A stretch of DNA of 17,370 bases from Lachnospiraceae bacterium (GTDB lineage: Bacteria > Bacillota > Clostridia > Lachnospirales > Lachnospiraceae): contig JAJQIE010000046.1 of NCBI GenBank assembly GCA_021199395.1, positions 1-17,370 of the forward strand, in the 5' to 3' direction. Made by a program: the position numbers and the translations under genes. The notes beneath the pieces are model-generated. The model saw only the letters and a program-made list of their open reading frames with translations. It was not told the DNA's origin and searched no databases. This document shows, one piece after another, positions 1 through 7,410 of this stretch (the stretch's first letter is position 1; every line of letters starts with the position of its first letter).

Positions 1-326
1 TTCATGATGTCCGTATAGGCCGCACCGTGGTCGAAGGGATTGATTCCCTGGGCGAGCCCCTCCTGATTGATATATTCAATCATCTCAATATCGTATTTTT
101 TTGCCGTCCGATCCCGGAACTCAATCATTTCCCTGAATTTCCAGGTAGTATTTACATGCAAAAACGGGAAAGGGGGCTTTTCCGGATAAAAGGCCTTGAG
201 CGCCAGATGCAGCATTACGGAGGAATCCTTGCCGATCGAGTAAAGCATGACCGGCTTTTCGCACTCGGCGACCACCTCGCGCATAATATAAATCGCTTCC
301 GCTTCAAGCTTATCTAAATAATTCAT
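1..326 (-). CDS. cysD: Sulfate adenylyltransferase subunit 2 (partial, N-terminal part)
   Basis: Read on the minus strand, the frame opens with ATG at 326-324 and stays open for 108 codons to the window edge, so the C-terminal part is missing. The protein begins [20 protein letters not shown]. It contains the PP-loop nucleotide-binding motif [14 protein letters not shown] (about residues 29-42), then [20 protein letters not shown] and [17 protein letters not shown], all characteristic of CysD. In this family CysD works with the GTPase CysN to make adenosine 5'-phosphosulfate from ATP and sulfate, the first cytoplasmic step of sulfate assimilation. The ribosome binding site TGGAGA (plus-strand complement at 332-337) lies five bases before the start. 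The partner cysN would be expected just outside the window, downstream on the minus strand. Identity is confident; completeness cannot be judged. Confidence 0.93.
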   Translation of the reverse strand, partial: MNYLDKLEAEAIYIMREVVAECEKPVMLYSIGKDSSVMLHLALKAFYPEKPPFPFLHVNTTWKFREMIEFRDRTAKKYDIEMIEYINQEGLAQGINPFDHGAAYTDIM

Positions 327-381
327 AGTCGTCTCCAGATACAGAACTTTCAGAATGTTACGAATTGTCAATATCTTCGTT

Positions 382-410
382 ATGATAGCACTTTTTTATA
401 TGCTTGCCAA
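382..410 (-). promoter_or_regulatory. Sigma-A type promoter of cysD
   Basis: On the minus strand a TTGGCA -35 (410-405) is separated by 17 bases from a TATCAT -10 (387-382). The -10 is preceded by TGC, an extended -10 element. The predicted transcript starts near 375, giving a leader of about 50 bases. Two copies of an 11-bp direct repeat (412-422 and 436-446) lie just upstream of the -35. Confidence 0.6.
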
Positions 411-411
411 G

Positions 412-446
412 ATATTTTGTGACCTCGAAATTTAAATATTTTGTGA
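412..446. repeat. 11-bp direct repeat upstream of the cysD promoter
   Basis: ATATTTTGTGA occurs at 412-422 and 436-446, a period of 24 bp. The pair starts two bases upstream of the cysD -35 box. The position suits an activator binding site, and sulfur-assimilation genes are commonly under such control. No regulator is named by the sequence, so the function is an inference. Confidence 0.4.
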
Positions 447-518
447 GAATGGCGGGAACACTGCTTGCAGGGAAACGGAGAAAGGAAGCGGAATAATAAT
501 GATTTGCGGACACTATGA

Positions 519-549
519 CGGATGGGGGGACGAGTGGTCCCCCTATCCG
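519..549. other. Strong stem-loop downstream of the GH3 gene
   Basis: Plus-strand arms CGGATGGGGGGAC (519-531) and GTCCCCCTATCCG (537-549) form a 13-bp stem with one G-U pair and a five-base loop. It lies 55 bp past the GH3 stop codon on that gene's strand. Neither side has a T-run, so it is not a canonical intrinsic terminator. It could protect the mRNA 3' end or act with Rho. The rest of the 327-603 gap contains only the cysD promoter region. Confidence 0.4.
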
Positions 550-603
550 ATTGTGCAGAACCGGACAGAAAAGATTTGCGGCTAAAGCCACACAGGAAAG
601 CCT

Positions 604-2883
604 TTACAGATTCTGCAATTCTTCTATCAGCTTATCCACCTCTGCATGACTGCATGTGCCGAAAACCACCAGATTTCGAAGCGGCATGGAAAGCATCATC
701 GCGTCATTCATCTCATCAGAGATTGCTTCTGAGGATGTGGAAGTCTCTTCTGCGCCTTCTGTGCCCTCCGGCGCGGCAAACACAGCGAGCATTTTCTGCC
801 GCCACTCCTTCATATATGAGGCGGTGCGCGGATTTGTCAGAAGCTCCCCGATTGTGGTGTTTCTGGTCACATTCAGCGGAAGCACACGGCTGTTTTCAAA
901 GGTGAGCACGGTGCTCAGACGAATGTCGCGGGAGGATGCTCCGATGGCGATCTCATATTCGCCGGATGCCGCGTACCAGTCGTGGATCGCGGTACAGTAC
1001 CATGCGAGGCTGCGGTAATCGACAGACATGGTGACCGTCTTTGTCTCGCCAGGCTCAAGCGATACCTTTTCATAGCCTTTTAATTCCCGGATCGGGCGGC
1101 GCGCAGCACCTGTCCGGTCAGAAACATAGAGCTGAACGATCTCCCTGCCGAATCTGCTGCCGGTGTTGGTAACGTCCACAGAAACGGTGACAGTATCCTT
1201 TTCGGATGCTTTATCTGCACTTAATCGCAGATTGCTGTAGGCAAAGGTGGTATAGGACAGCCCATATCCGAATGGGAAAGCAACGGACATATTTTTTGCA
1301 TCGTAATAGCGATAGCCGACGTAAATACCTTCGCGGTAATCGACTTCCTTAGGGTCGCCAAAGCAAAGCCAGGAGGGGTTGTCCTCCAGCCGATATGGGA
1401 AGGTTTCGGCAAGCTTTCCGGAAGGATTGACGTTTCCGAAAAGGATGTCCGCGATCGCACCGCCCGCCGCCTGCCCGCCCAGGTAGGCTTCCAGGATTCC
1501 TTTTACATTATCCATCCAGGGAAGCTCGACCGGGGAGCCGTTGTGGAGGACGACGACTACATTTTTCTGAACCTTCAGTATCTGTTCGACCAGACGGTTC
1601 TGGCAGCCGGGAAGCCGCATATGGCTGCGGTCATACCCCTCGGACTCAAAGCTGTCCGGAAGTCCGAGGAAGAGAACAGCCTTGTCCGCCGCTCTGGCAG
1701 CTTCGATGGCCTCCTCTGCCAGGGCTTCATCATATACGTCTTTATCCGCGAAAAAGCCTTTGGCGTAGGTAATGGACGCGTTATTCTTTACCTCGTCAAG
1801 AATACTGTCAACCCGGAAGCAGTTGATATGGGAGCTTCCGCCGCCCTGAAAGCGCGGCTTTGCGGCAAATTCGCCGATAAACGCGATTTTTTCCGTCTCG
1901 TTCAGGGGAAGGATGTTCTCCTCGTTTTTCAAAAGCACCATGGATTCCGCCGCGATATGCCGGGCGAGCGCATGATCCTGTTCCAGTGTGAATTCCTGCT
2001 CCTCACGGTTGTCCAGCCAGGTAAAGACGATCCTCAGAATGCGCTCCACCGCCTGATCGAGCACCTTCTCGTCCAGCGTGCCGTCCTGTACCGCGCGGAC
2101 GATTTCCTCGTCGGTCGCTCCTCCGGAAGCAGGCATTTCCAGCTCCAGCCCGGCTTTCAGCCCGGATACGCGATCATTTACAGCGCCCCAGTCAGACATG
2201 ACATAGCCTTCGAATCCCCATTCCCTGCGGAGTACGTCAGTAAGCAGCCAGGGGTGCTCAGAAGCGTAGGTGCCATTCAGCCGATTGTAGGAGCACATCA
2301 CCGTATAGGGCTGCGATTTTTGCACGGCGGTCTCAAACGCCGGAAGATACAGCTCGCGCAGCGTGCGCTCGTCCGCGTTGGAGGATGCGCTCATTCGGTT
2401 GAATTCCTGACTGTTCGCCGCGAAGTGCTTGATAGAGGTCCCGACGTGATGCTCCTGTACGCCGTTGATGAATGCAGCCGCAGTCTCTCCGGCGAGATAG
2501 GGATCCTCCGAATAATACTCAAAATTCCTGCCGCAGAGAGGGGAACGCTTGATATTGACCGCAGGTCCCAGGACAACAGAGACATCGTTTGCCTGGGCCT
2601 CTTTACCGATCGCGTCGCCAAGCGTGTGGAGCAGCTCGCGGTCAAACGAACACGCGCTCAGGCATCCAGCCGGAAAGCACACGGCTTTGATGCTTTCATT
2701 GATGCCGAGGTGATCCGCCTTTTCATCCTGCTTGCGCAGCCCGTGAGGGCCGTCGCTGACCATGACATTCGGAATGCCAAGACGATCCACACTTTTTAAG
2801 TGCCAGAAATCCAGGCCGGAGCACATACCGGCCTTTTCATCGAGAGTCATCTGGCTGACCAGCGTTTTCAAATCACGATTCAT
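604..2883 (-). CDS. Glycoside hydrolase family 3 beta-glucosidase-like enzyme
   Basis: A 759-residue protein with the full GH3 layout. The N-terminal barrel contains SDGPHGLR (43-50), GRNFEYYSEDP (118-128), KHFAANSQE (152-160) and YVMSDWGA (227-234). D231 is the expected catalytic nucleophile. The second domain contains GGGSSH (347-352) and FESEGYDR (412-419), where E415 is the likely acid/base. A fibronectin type III-like domain follows (about 565-630). The C-terminal extension (about 670-759) contains an acidic Ser/Thr-rich stretch near 707-722 before a conserved-looking MPLRNLV end. No signal peptide is seen, so the enzyme is probably cytoplasmic and acts on imported beta-glucosides or related oligosaccharides; the exact substrate cannot be read from sequence. 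The start is supported by AGGAGG five bases upstream. It is divergent from an AraC-family regulator, which probably controls it. Confidence 0.93.
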   Translation of the reverse strand: MNRDLKTLVSQMTLDEKAGMCSGLDFWHLKSVDRLGIPNVMVSDGPHGLRKQDEKADHLGINESIKAVCFPAGCLSACSFDRELLHTLGDAIGKEAQANDVSVVLGPAVNIKRSPLCGRNFEYYSEDPYLAGETAAAFINGVQEHHVGTSIKHFAANSQEFNRMSASSNADERTLRELYLPAFETAVQKSQPYTVMCSYNRLNGTYASEHPWLLTDVLRREWGFEGYVMSDWGAVNDRVSGLKAGLELEMPASGGATDEEIVRAVQDGTLDEKVLDQAVERILRIVFTWLDNREEQEFTLEQDHALARHIAAESMVLLKNEENILPLNETEKIAFIGEFAAKPRFQGGGSSHINCFRVDSILDEVKNNASITYAKGFFADKDVYDEALAEEAIEAARAADKAVLFLGLPDSFESEGYDRSHMRLPGCQNRLVEQILKVQKNVVVVLHNGSPVELPWMDNVKGILEAYLGGQAAGGAIADILFGNVNPSGKLAETFPYRLEDNPSWLCFGDPKEVDYREGIYVGYRYYDAKNMSVAFPFGYGLSYTTFAYSNLRLSADKASEKDTVTVSVDVTNTGSRFGREIVQLYVSDRTGAARRPIRELKGYEKVSLEPGETKTVTMSVDYRSLAWYCTAIHDWYAASGEYEIAIGASSRDIRLSTVLTFENSRVLPLNVTRNTTIGELLTNPRTASYMKEWRQKMLAVFAAPEGTEGAEETSTSSEAISDEMNDAMMLSMPLRNLVVFGTCSHAEVDKLIEELQNL

Positions 2884-2958
2884 AGGAACCTCCTGTTTTT
2901 ACGAAAAATTTTGCCGCGGCAGCAGCCGAAGCGGAATGCCGCGGTACAGTTTTCTGAT

Positions 2959-2987
2959 AAGATAAGGCTATCATTTTTTGGCGCTTT
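2959..2987 (-). promoter_or_regulatory. Candidate activator-dependent promoter of the GH3 gene
   Basis: On the minus strand TATCTT (2964-2959) could be a -10. Seventeen bases upstream the hexamer is AAAGCG (2987-2982), a very poor -35. The direct repeat at 2994-3025 ends seven bases upstream of this -35 position. A weak -35 next to a direct repeat is the usual arrangement for AraC-type activation. This is a pattern-based guess. Confidence 0.3.
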
Positions 2988-2993
2988 AGGGTA

Positions 2994-3025
2994 GTAAAAT
3001 CCTGTGAAAAATGGTAAAATCCTGT
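2994..3025. promoter_or_regulatory. Direct-repeat operator, probably for the AraC-family regulator
   Basis: GTAAAATCCTGT occurs twice, at 2994-3005 and 3014-3025, with a period of exactly 20 bp (about two helical turns). It lies between the divergent GH3 and regulator genes. AraC-family proteins typically bind direct repeats of this kind with two helix-turn-helix units on the same DNA face. That this regulator binds here is inferred from position. Confidence 0.55.
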
Positions 3026-3056
3026 TACAATGAACAAAGGAGGAATAGTATCCCGG

Positions 3057-3812
3057 ATGACTACTGACACAGAAAGCCGGACATCATATGTCTCGGATCC
3101 CGTCGCGCGATATCGTGAGAACAGCCTGTTTGAGCGCAGGGAGCAGGTGCAGCCGCATGCCTCCTACGCTTACGAGAAGCTGTTGCTGCGTGTGATCGCT
3201 CAGGGGCGTACAGACCAGCTGGAGGAGGTAATGCGGATTCCTCCGGACGGAACCGCGGGTGTTCTTTCAAAAAATACGCTTCGTCATCATAAAAATATGT
3301 TTATCGCTGCAATCACCTCCTATACGCGCGCCGCGATCGACGGAGGGGTGTCGGAGGAGCTTGCGTATGCCATGAGCGACAGCTTTATCATGCGTGCGGA
3401 GGAGTGTATATCGGAGAAGGAAATCCAGGATTTGACTGCGCGCGCGGCGCGCGAGTTTACGGAGGCGGTGGCGTCAAAGCGGCGAAACCGCTATAGCGGG
3501 CGCATTACCGCTGCCATACATTATATAGAGATTCATGTCCATGAGAAAATTACCCTTCAGGATGTCGCGGACGCGGTCGGATTCAGTCCATGCCATCTGT
3601 CACGCATGTTTAAAGCAGAAACCGGCCTCTCATTTGTCGAGTATGTGCAGCGGGAACGGATAGAGGCGGCGAAACGTATGCTGCTCTACTCGGACGATAC
3701 GCTGGAAGCCATCAGTGAGTATCTGAATTTTTCAAGCCAGAGCTATTTTATCCGAATCTTCCGGAAATATGAGCGGATGACGCCAGGGGAGTACAGAAGA
3801 CAGCATTACTGA
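3057..3812 (+). CDS. AraC-family transcriptional regulator
   Basis: The last 100 or so residues are an AraC/XylS double helix-turn-helix domain. They include ITLQDVADAVGFSPCHLSRMF (first helix-turn-helix), the linker FVEYVQRERIEAAKRML, ISEYLNFSSQSYFIRIFRKY (second helix-turn-helix) and the family end motif MTPGEYR. The N-terminal region of about 130 residues contains RHHKNMFIAAITSYTRAAIDGG and is not a recognisable cupin; it presumably senses a ligand. An ATG at 3030 would extend the protein by nine residues but has no ribosome binding site. AAAGGAGG at 3036-3043 lies inside that extension and serves the ATG at 3057 with a rather long 13-base spacer, so I chose 3057 (251 residues). It is divergent from the GH3 gene, which is its probable target. 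Confidence 0.9.
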   Translation: MTTDTESRTSYVSDPVARYRENSLFERREQVQPHASYAYEKLLLRVIAQGRTDQLEEVMRIPPDGTAGVLSKNTLRHHKNMFIAAITSYTRAAIDGGVSEELAYAMSDSFIMRAEECISEKEIQDLTARAAREFTEAVASKRRNRYSGRITAAIHYIEIHVHEKITLQDVADAVGFSPCHLSRMFKAETGLSFVEYVQRERIEAAKRMLLYSDDTLEAISEYLNFSSQSYFIRIFRKYERMTPGEYRRQHY

Positions 3813-3837
3813 AGGCTTACCGGGGAGTACAGAAGAC
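3786..3837. repeat. 16-bp in-frame duplication spanning the regulator's stop codon
   Basis: GGGGAGTACAGAAGAC occurs at 3786-3801, inside the gene (encoding GEYRR), and again at 3822-3837, after the stop codon. The period is 36 bp, so the second copy is in the same frame. Reading past the stop gives RLTGEYRRPC then a stop. It looks like a local duplication of the family's C-terminal TPGEYR motif. Confidence 0.6.
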
Positions 3838-3867
3838 CTTGTTAAATATTAAATTTGCATTATCTGC

Positions 3868-3896
3868 TTGCGCATGGGATAGAAAATTGATACAAT
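3868..3896 (+). promoter_or_regulatory. Promoter of the ATP synthase operon
   Basis: TTGCGC (3868-3873), a 17-base spacer and TACAAT (3891-3896) form a good sigma-A promoter. The transcript would start near 3903. This places an ATG at 3895 inside the -10 box and rules it out as the translation start of the first gene. No terminator was found between the regulator's stop at 3812 and this promoter. Confidence 0.55.
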
Positions 3897-4023
3897 GAGT
3901 CCGGATTCTGATTTTACAGAGAACGACAAAAACCGTTTGTCATCTTTGAAGCAGATACACATGAAGGCAGGCAGTGAAAAGCATTGTACGGCTCCGCAAT
4001 GTGTTTCCGGATGGATGGACGAT

Positions 4024-4296
4024 ATGAAGAAGAACAGAGATTTCATAAAAAATATAACTCTTTTTTCCCAGTTCGGGCTGTCGCTTGTCACGCCGCTTCT
4101 GATGTGCATGCTCGCCTGTTGGTGGCTGACCTCCCATGCGGGGCTGGGAACATGGGTTTATCTGCCGGGATTTGTCCTGGGACTGGGAGGCAGCGGAACC
4201 TTTGCTTACCGTTCTTATCTGACTGTAATAAAAAGAGAAGAAAAAGACAAAAATGAAAAGAAAAGAGAAAAGGTATCTTTTAATAAGCATATATAA
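4024..4296 (+). CDS. AtpZ/AtpI-like small membrane protein of the ATP synthase operon
   Basis: A protein of about 90 residues starting MKKNRDFIKNITLFSQFGLS. It has two hydrophobic segments (roughly residues 12-34 and 39-62) and a highly charged Lys/Glu tail. Gene position, size and the N-terminal pattern match the small AtpZ/AtpI-like proteins that often begin Clostridial atp operons; these are thought to help assemble or stabilise the c-ring or transport Mg2+ or Ca2+. The frame is open back to 3895, but the predicted promoter -10 covers that ATG. ATGs at 3961, 4015 and 4024 remain possible. None has a strong ribosome binding site, and 4024 fits the family best. Confidence 0.65.
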   Translation: MKKNRDFIKNITLFSQFGLSLVTPLLMCMLACWWLTSHAGLGTWVYLPGFVLGLGGSGTFAYRSYLTVIKREEKDKNEKKREKVSFNKHI

Positions 4297-4350
4297 AGAA
4301 TTTTTTCACAATTATTTTCAAAATCATTCCTTAGATGGCAGGAGGAAAGT

Positions 4351-4785
4351 ATGAGCAGCTTGTTCCGCGAGGTCCAGCCGGCGGTCAAAAAAGAGACCCG
4401 CCGGGTGTGTGTGATGACATTGACAGAAATGATAATTATGTGGATTGTGTTTGCAATCCTGCATATAATCATGCCGGAGACGGTTCCCTTTGATTATACG
4501 GTGATTTTGGGCGGTATCGTGGGAAGCCTGATCACGGTGCTCAATTTTTTCCTGATGGGAATGATGGTACAGCGCGCGGTATCCTGTGAGGATGAGGACA
4601 GCGCCAGATCCAGAGTGAAGGCCAGCTATTCCCAGCGGCTCCTGCTCCAGATGCTGTGGGTGGTTGTCGCGATCGTCGCGCCCTGTTTTCATTTTGCGGC
4701 GGGGATCATTCCTTTGTTTTTCCCAAGCATCGGTATTAAGCTGACTGGGATTGTAAATAGAAAAAACCAGAATGAAGTCGGCTGA
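4351..4785 (+). CDS. atpI: ATP synthase subunit I (AtpI)
   Basis: A 144-residue membrane protein with about four hydrophobic segments (near residues 23-40, 47-70, 95-115 and 115-132) and charged loops. It has no strong motif. Its identity rests on position directly before atpB, its size and its topology, which match ATP synthase I-chain proteins of Clostridia. Family members act as accessory factors for c-ring assembly or ion supply and are not part of the rotary core. The start is well supported by GGAGG seven bases upstream. It follows the smaller AtpZ-like gene by 54 bp, so the operon begins with two I-type proteins. Its 3' end overlaps a possible small ORF at 4772-4894. Confidence 0.75.
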   Translation: MSSLFREVQPAVKKETRRVCVMTLTEMIIMWIVFAILHIIMPETVPFDYTVILGGIVGSLITVLNFFLMGMMVQRAVSCEDEDSARSRVKASYSQRLLLQMLWVVVAIVAPCFHFAAGIIPLFFPSIGIKLTGIVNRKNQNEVG

Positions 4786-4894
4786 ATCATTGCGGTTTCT
4801 TTGGACGGCCTTACAGAAGAACAGATCGGATGACGATATTACGTTTGCTTTTGTGACGTCTGGAAAATCAGCCGGATGGGAGGTGGAAAAATGA
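4772..4894 (+). CDS. Possible small ORF bridging atpI and atpB (40 residues)
   Basis: The frame opens with ATG at 4772, 14 bases before the end of atpI, and ends with a TGA that overlaps the atpB ATG as ATGA. The translation begins MKSAESLRFLWTALQKNRSD and continues with the core DDITFAF. There is no convincing ribosome binding site, so expression would need translational coupling to atpI. A related core, EDIITFAF, appears in the atpE-atpF spacer at the same relative position (6027-6116). I recognise no family. Chance opening of 40 codons is quite possible; the paired occurrence is the reason for listing it. Confidence 0.25.
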   Translation: MKSAESLRFLWTALQKNRSDDDITFAFVTSGKSAGWEVEK

Positions 4895-5649
4895 ATATAG
4901 ATATCAGTGGGGCGAGGGTCTTTTTTACTATCCCCACGAACATTCCTGTTCTGGGAGATATTCAGATCAGCGAGACGATGGTGGTCAGCTGGCTGGTGAT
5001 GCTCATTATCACCGGGCTCTGCATCTGGCTTACTCACGACCTGAAGACAGAGAATATCTCCAAACGACAGGCGGTAGCGGAGATGCTGGTGGAGACGGCG
5101 AATAAGTTTGTCATTGGCAATATGGGCGAGTCCTTTCGCTATTTTATCCCATTTGTGGCGGCTCTGTTTTCGACCAGCATTGTCTCAAATCTGATCAGCC
5201 TCGTAGGGCTTCGCAGCCCGACAGCGGATCTTTCTACAGAGGCCGCGTGGGCAGTGATTGTATTTATCCTGATCACGAGACAGAAGATTAAGACGGGCGG
5301 TTTTGGCGGATACCTGAAGAGCTTTACAGAGCCCATCCCGATTCTGACGCCGTTTAATATTCTGTCTGAGCTGGCGACGCCGATCAGTATGGCGTGCCGT
5401 CATTTTGGTAATATTTTGTCAGGCATTGTTATCAACGCTCTGATTTACGCCGCGCTGGCGGTGGCGAGCTCCGCGCTGTTTGGCCTGATTCCCGGCATCG
5501 TAGGGGATATTCTGGCTCAGATCCCGTTCCTCGACGTCGGCATACCGGCGATTCTGTCGGTATATTTTGACTGGTTCACCGGAGTTATGCAGGCCTACAT
5601 TTTCTGCATGCTGACGACGCTCTATATTGCGAATGCGGCGGAAGGCTAG
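4891..5649 (+). CDS. atpB: F1Fo ATP synthase subunit a
   Basis: A 252-residue multi-spanning membrane protein forming the ion half-channels of Fo next to the c-ring. The conserved helix reads FNILSELATPISMACRHFGN (155-174). R170 is the essential stator arginine that faces the c-ring carboxylate. GVMQAYIFCML (231-241) corresponds to the last conserved helix, with Q234 at the position of the conserved polar residue. An upstream ATG at 4876 is in frame, but the ribosome binding site GGGAGGTGG (4878-4886) lies after it and directly before the ATG at 4891, so 4891 is the start. This start overlaps the stop of the possible bridging ORF. Confidence 0.96.
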   Translation: MNIDISGARVFFTIPTNIPVLGDIQISETMVVSWLVMLIITGLCIWLTHDLKTENISKRQAVAEMLVETANKFVIGNMGESFRYFIPFVAALFSTSIVSNLISLVGLRSPTADLSTEAAWAVIVFILITRQKIKTGGFGGYLKSFTEPIPILTPFNILSELATPISMACRHFGNILSGIVINALIYAALAVASSALFGLIPGIVGDILAQIPFLDVGIPAILSVYFDWFTGVMQAYIFCMLTTLYIANAAEG

Positions 5650-5734
5650 CGGTCAGAGGCTGCGGAGGCTATACGGAAAGACAGACGCAGAGCTTCAATA
5701 TGAAAGATGGACACATATACAAATTAAACCATGA

Positions 5735-6116
<382 letters not shown>

Positions 6117-6131
6117 CAGGAGGCTACAGAT

Positions 6132-6635
6132 ATGACTGTACAGAATTTAGTTGGACTCGTACCGTGGACCTTTGTAGCGCAGATTTGCAACCTTTTGCTC
6201 CAGATGTATCTGATTAAACGGTTTCTGTTTACGCCGATCAATAATATCATTGAAAAGCGCAAGGCCGCGGCCGACGCTGAGATCAGCGACGCGGTAAAGG
6301 CAAAGGAAGAAGCCGAGACGATGAAGGCTGAGTATGAGCAGAACATGCAGGAAGCAAAGACAAAAGCGAGCGAAATTCTGACGACAGCGCAGAAAACTGC
6401 CAGCGCCCAGAGCGAGGAGATGCTCAAAGAGGCTTCCAGACAGGCGGCTTCAATCAAGGCGAAGGCGGAGAGCGATATCGCGCAGGAAAAACGGAAAGCG
6501 GTCAATGAGATCAAGGATGAGATCGGAAGCATGGCTGTGGAGATTGCCGGCAAGGTGATTGAGCGGGAGATCAGCGAAGCGGATCACGAGAAGCTGATCG
6601 ATGATTTTATAGCGAATGTAGGTGAGAGCGCATGA
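6132..6635 (+). CDS. atpF: F1Fo ATP synthase subunit b
   Basis: A 167-residue peripheral-stalk protein. One N-terminal membrane segment (about residues 8-32, VPWTFVAQICNLLLQMYLIKRF) is followed by FTPINNIIEKRK and a long Ala/Glu/Lys-rich helix (about 40-145) that forms the stator coiled coil. The C-terminal end should bind the delta subunit on F1. The start at 6132 is supported by AGGAGG with an eight-base spacer. The stop codon overlaps the atpH start as ATGA, so the two stalk subunits are translationally coupled. Confidence 0.95.
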   Translation: MTVQNLVGLVPWTFVAQICNLLLQMYLIKRFLFTPINNIIEKRKAAADAEISDAVKAKEEAETMKAEYEQNMQEAKTKASEILTTAQKTASAQSEEMLKEASRQAASIKAKAESDIAQEKRKAVNEIKDEIGSMAVEIAGKVIEREISEADHEKLIDDFIANVGESA

Positions 6636-7171
6636 CACAGATGGCCAGGATATACGGTGGCAGCCTGTATGAGCTCGCCGCCGGGGAATCGCTCACAGAT
6701 ACGATCCGTGAACAGATGCTGGTGATCCGCGATGTTTTCAGGGAGAATCCGGACTATCTGGGACTTCTCGGCGAACCTTCCATTGCCAGGGAAGAGCGGA
6801 CGGGTCTGATTGAAGCTGCGTTTGGCGATCAGGCGGAGCGGTATCTTGTGAATTTTTTGAAGCTGCTGTGTGAAAAAGGCATTCTGAGAGAGTTTTCGGG
6901 CTGCTGCGAGGAGTTTACACGGCGCTACAATGCAGACCACAACATTGCTGAGGCGGTGGTGACCAGCGCAGTGGCGCTGAGCGACGCGCAGGCTGCTGCG
7001 CTGAAGGAAAAGCTGGAGAAGCAGAGTGGAAAGCAGATTCTGCTGGTCCAGAGGACGGATCCCTCTCTGATGGGCGGGCTGCGTGTGGAGCTGGAAGGAA
7101 AGCAGCTTGACGGATCTGTGAAAGCGCGCATTTCCGGCATATCAAGAAAGCTGAAGGATGTTGTTATGTAA
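6632..7171 (+). CDS. atpH: F1Fo ATP synthase subunit delta
   Basis: A 179-residue protein with the N-terminal six-helix region (ARIYGGSLYELA at the start, FRENPDYLGLLGEPSI around 30-45) and the conserved C-terminal motif RTDPSLMGGLRVELEGKQLDGSVKARI near residues 141-167. Delta sits on top of F1 and joins it to the b stalk. The start overlaps the atpF stop by four bases and is preceded by AGGTGAG. Downstream there is an unusually long, structured 239-bp gap before atpA. Confidence 0.95.
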   Translation: MTQMARIYGGSLYELAAGESLTDTIREQMLVIRDVFRENPDYLGLLGEPSIAREERTGLIEAAFGDQAERYLVNFLKLLCEKGILREFSGCCEEFTRRYNADHNIAEAVVTSAVALSDAQAAALKEKLEKQSGKQILLVQRTDPSLMGGLRVELEGKQLDGSVKARISGISRKLKDVVM

Positions 7172-7172
7172 T

Positions 7173-7382
7173 GGCTGCAAATGTCCTGCAGGCGTGTTCT
7201 GCCTGCTTTACTATATCCGATGTGCACTAGACGCATATGGAATGGCCGCTTTGCAGCCCTGCGTCTATGCTGTCGCTTCGGTCGTTGCCTGCGTCCTCGA
7301 TTTTCTGCGAAAATCGGGACATGAATCGTGTGCCACTGGCACACAGCAACGGCGCAAAAGGAAACGACGAACGCCGTTTCCT
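7173..7382. repeat. Multi-hairpin spacer element between atpH and atpA
   Basis: The 239-bp gap is dense in inverted repeats. The best is GTCC-T-CGATTTTC (7293-7305) against GAAAATCG-GGAC (7309-7320), a 12-bp stem with one bulge and a TGC loop. Others are GCAGGC/GCCTGC (7188-7206), TAGACGCA/TGCGTCTA (7228-7267), GTGTGCC/GGCACAC (7328-7344), AGGAAACG/CGTTTCCT (7359-7382) and outer pairs GGCTGCAAA/TTTGCAGCC (7173-7258) and CGTTGC/GCAACG (7283-7351). No promoter or T-run is evident. It looks like an inserted REP/MITE-like intergenic element or a structured RNA within the polycistronic message. The stems are visible; the function is not. Confidence 0.55.
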
Positions 7383-7410
7383 ACAAAAATGTATAAGGAT
7401 GGATGAGACC

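Noticed and set aside
358..591. 77-residue minus-strand open frame in the cysD-GH3 gap
   Set aside because: It covers the cysD promoter and the direct repeats, which explains the repeated TKYL pattern in its translation. There is no convincing ribosome binding site or known family.
1543..2799. 418-residue open frame on the plus strand
   Set aside because: It lies wholly antisense to the GH3 gene, which has complete catalytic motifs and a good ribosome binding site. The antisense translation shows no recognisable family; it is a by-product of codon bias.
7237..7410. N-terminal extension of atpA
   Set aside because: The extension is open through the hairpin-rich spacer and matches no alpha subunit. 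The family start MQLKPEE and AAGGA at 7395-7399 indicate 7411.
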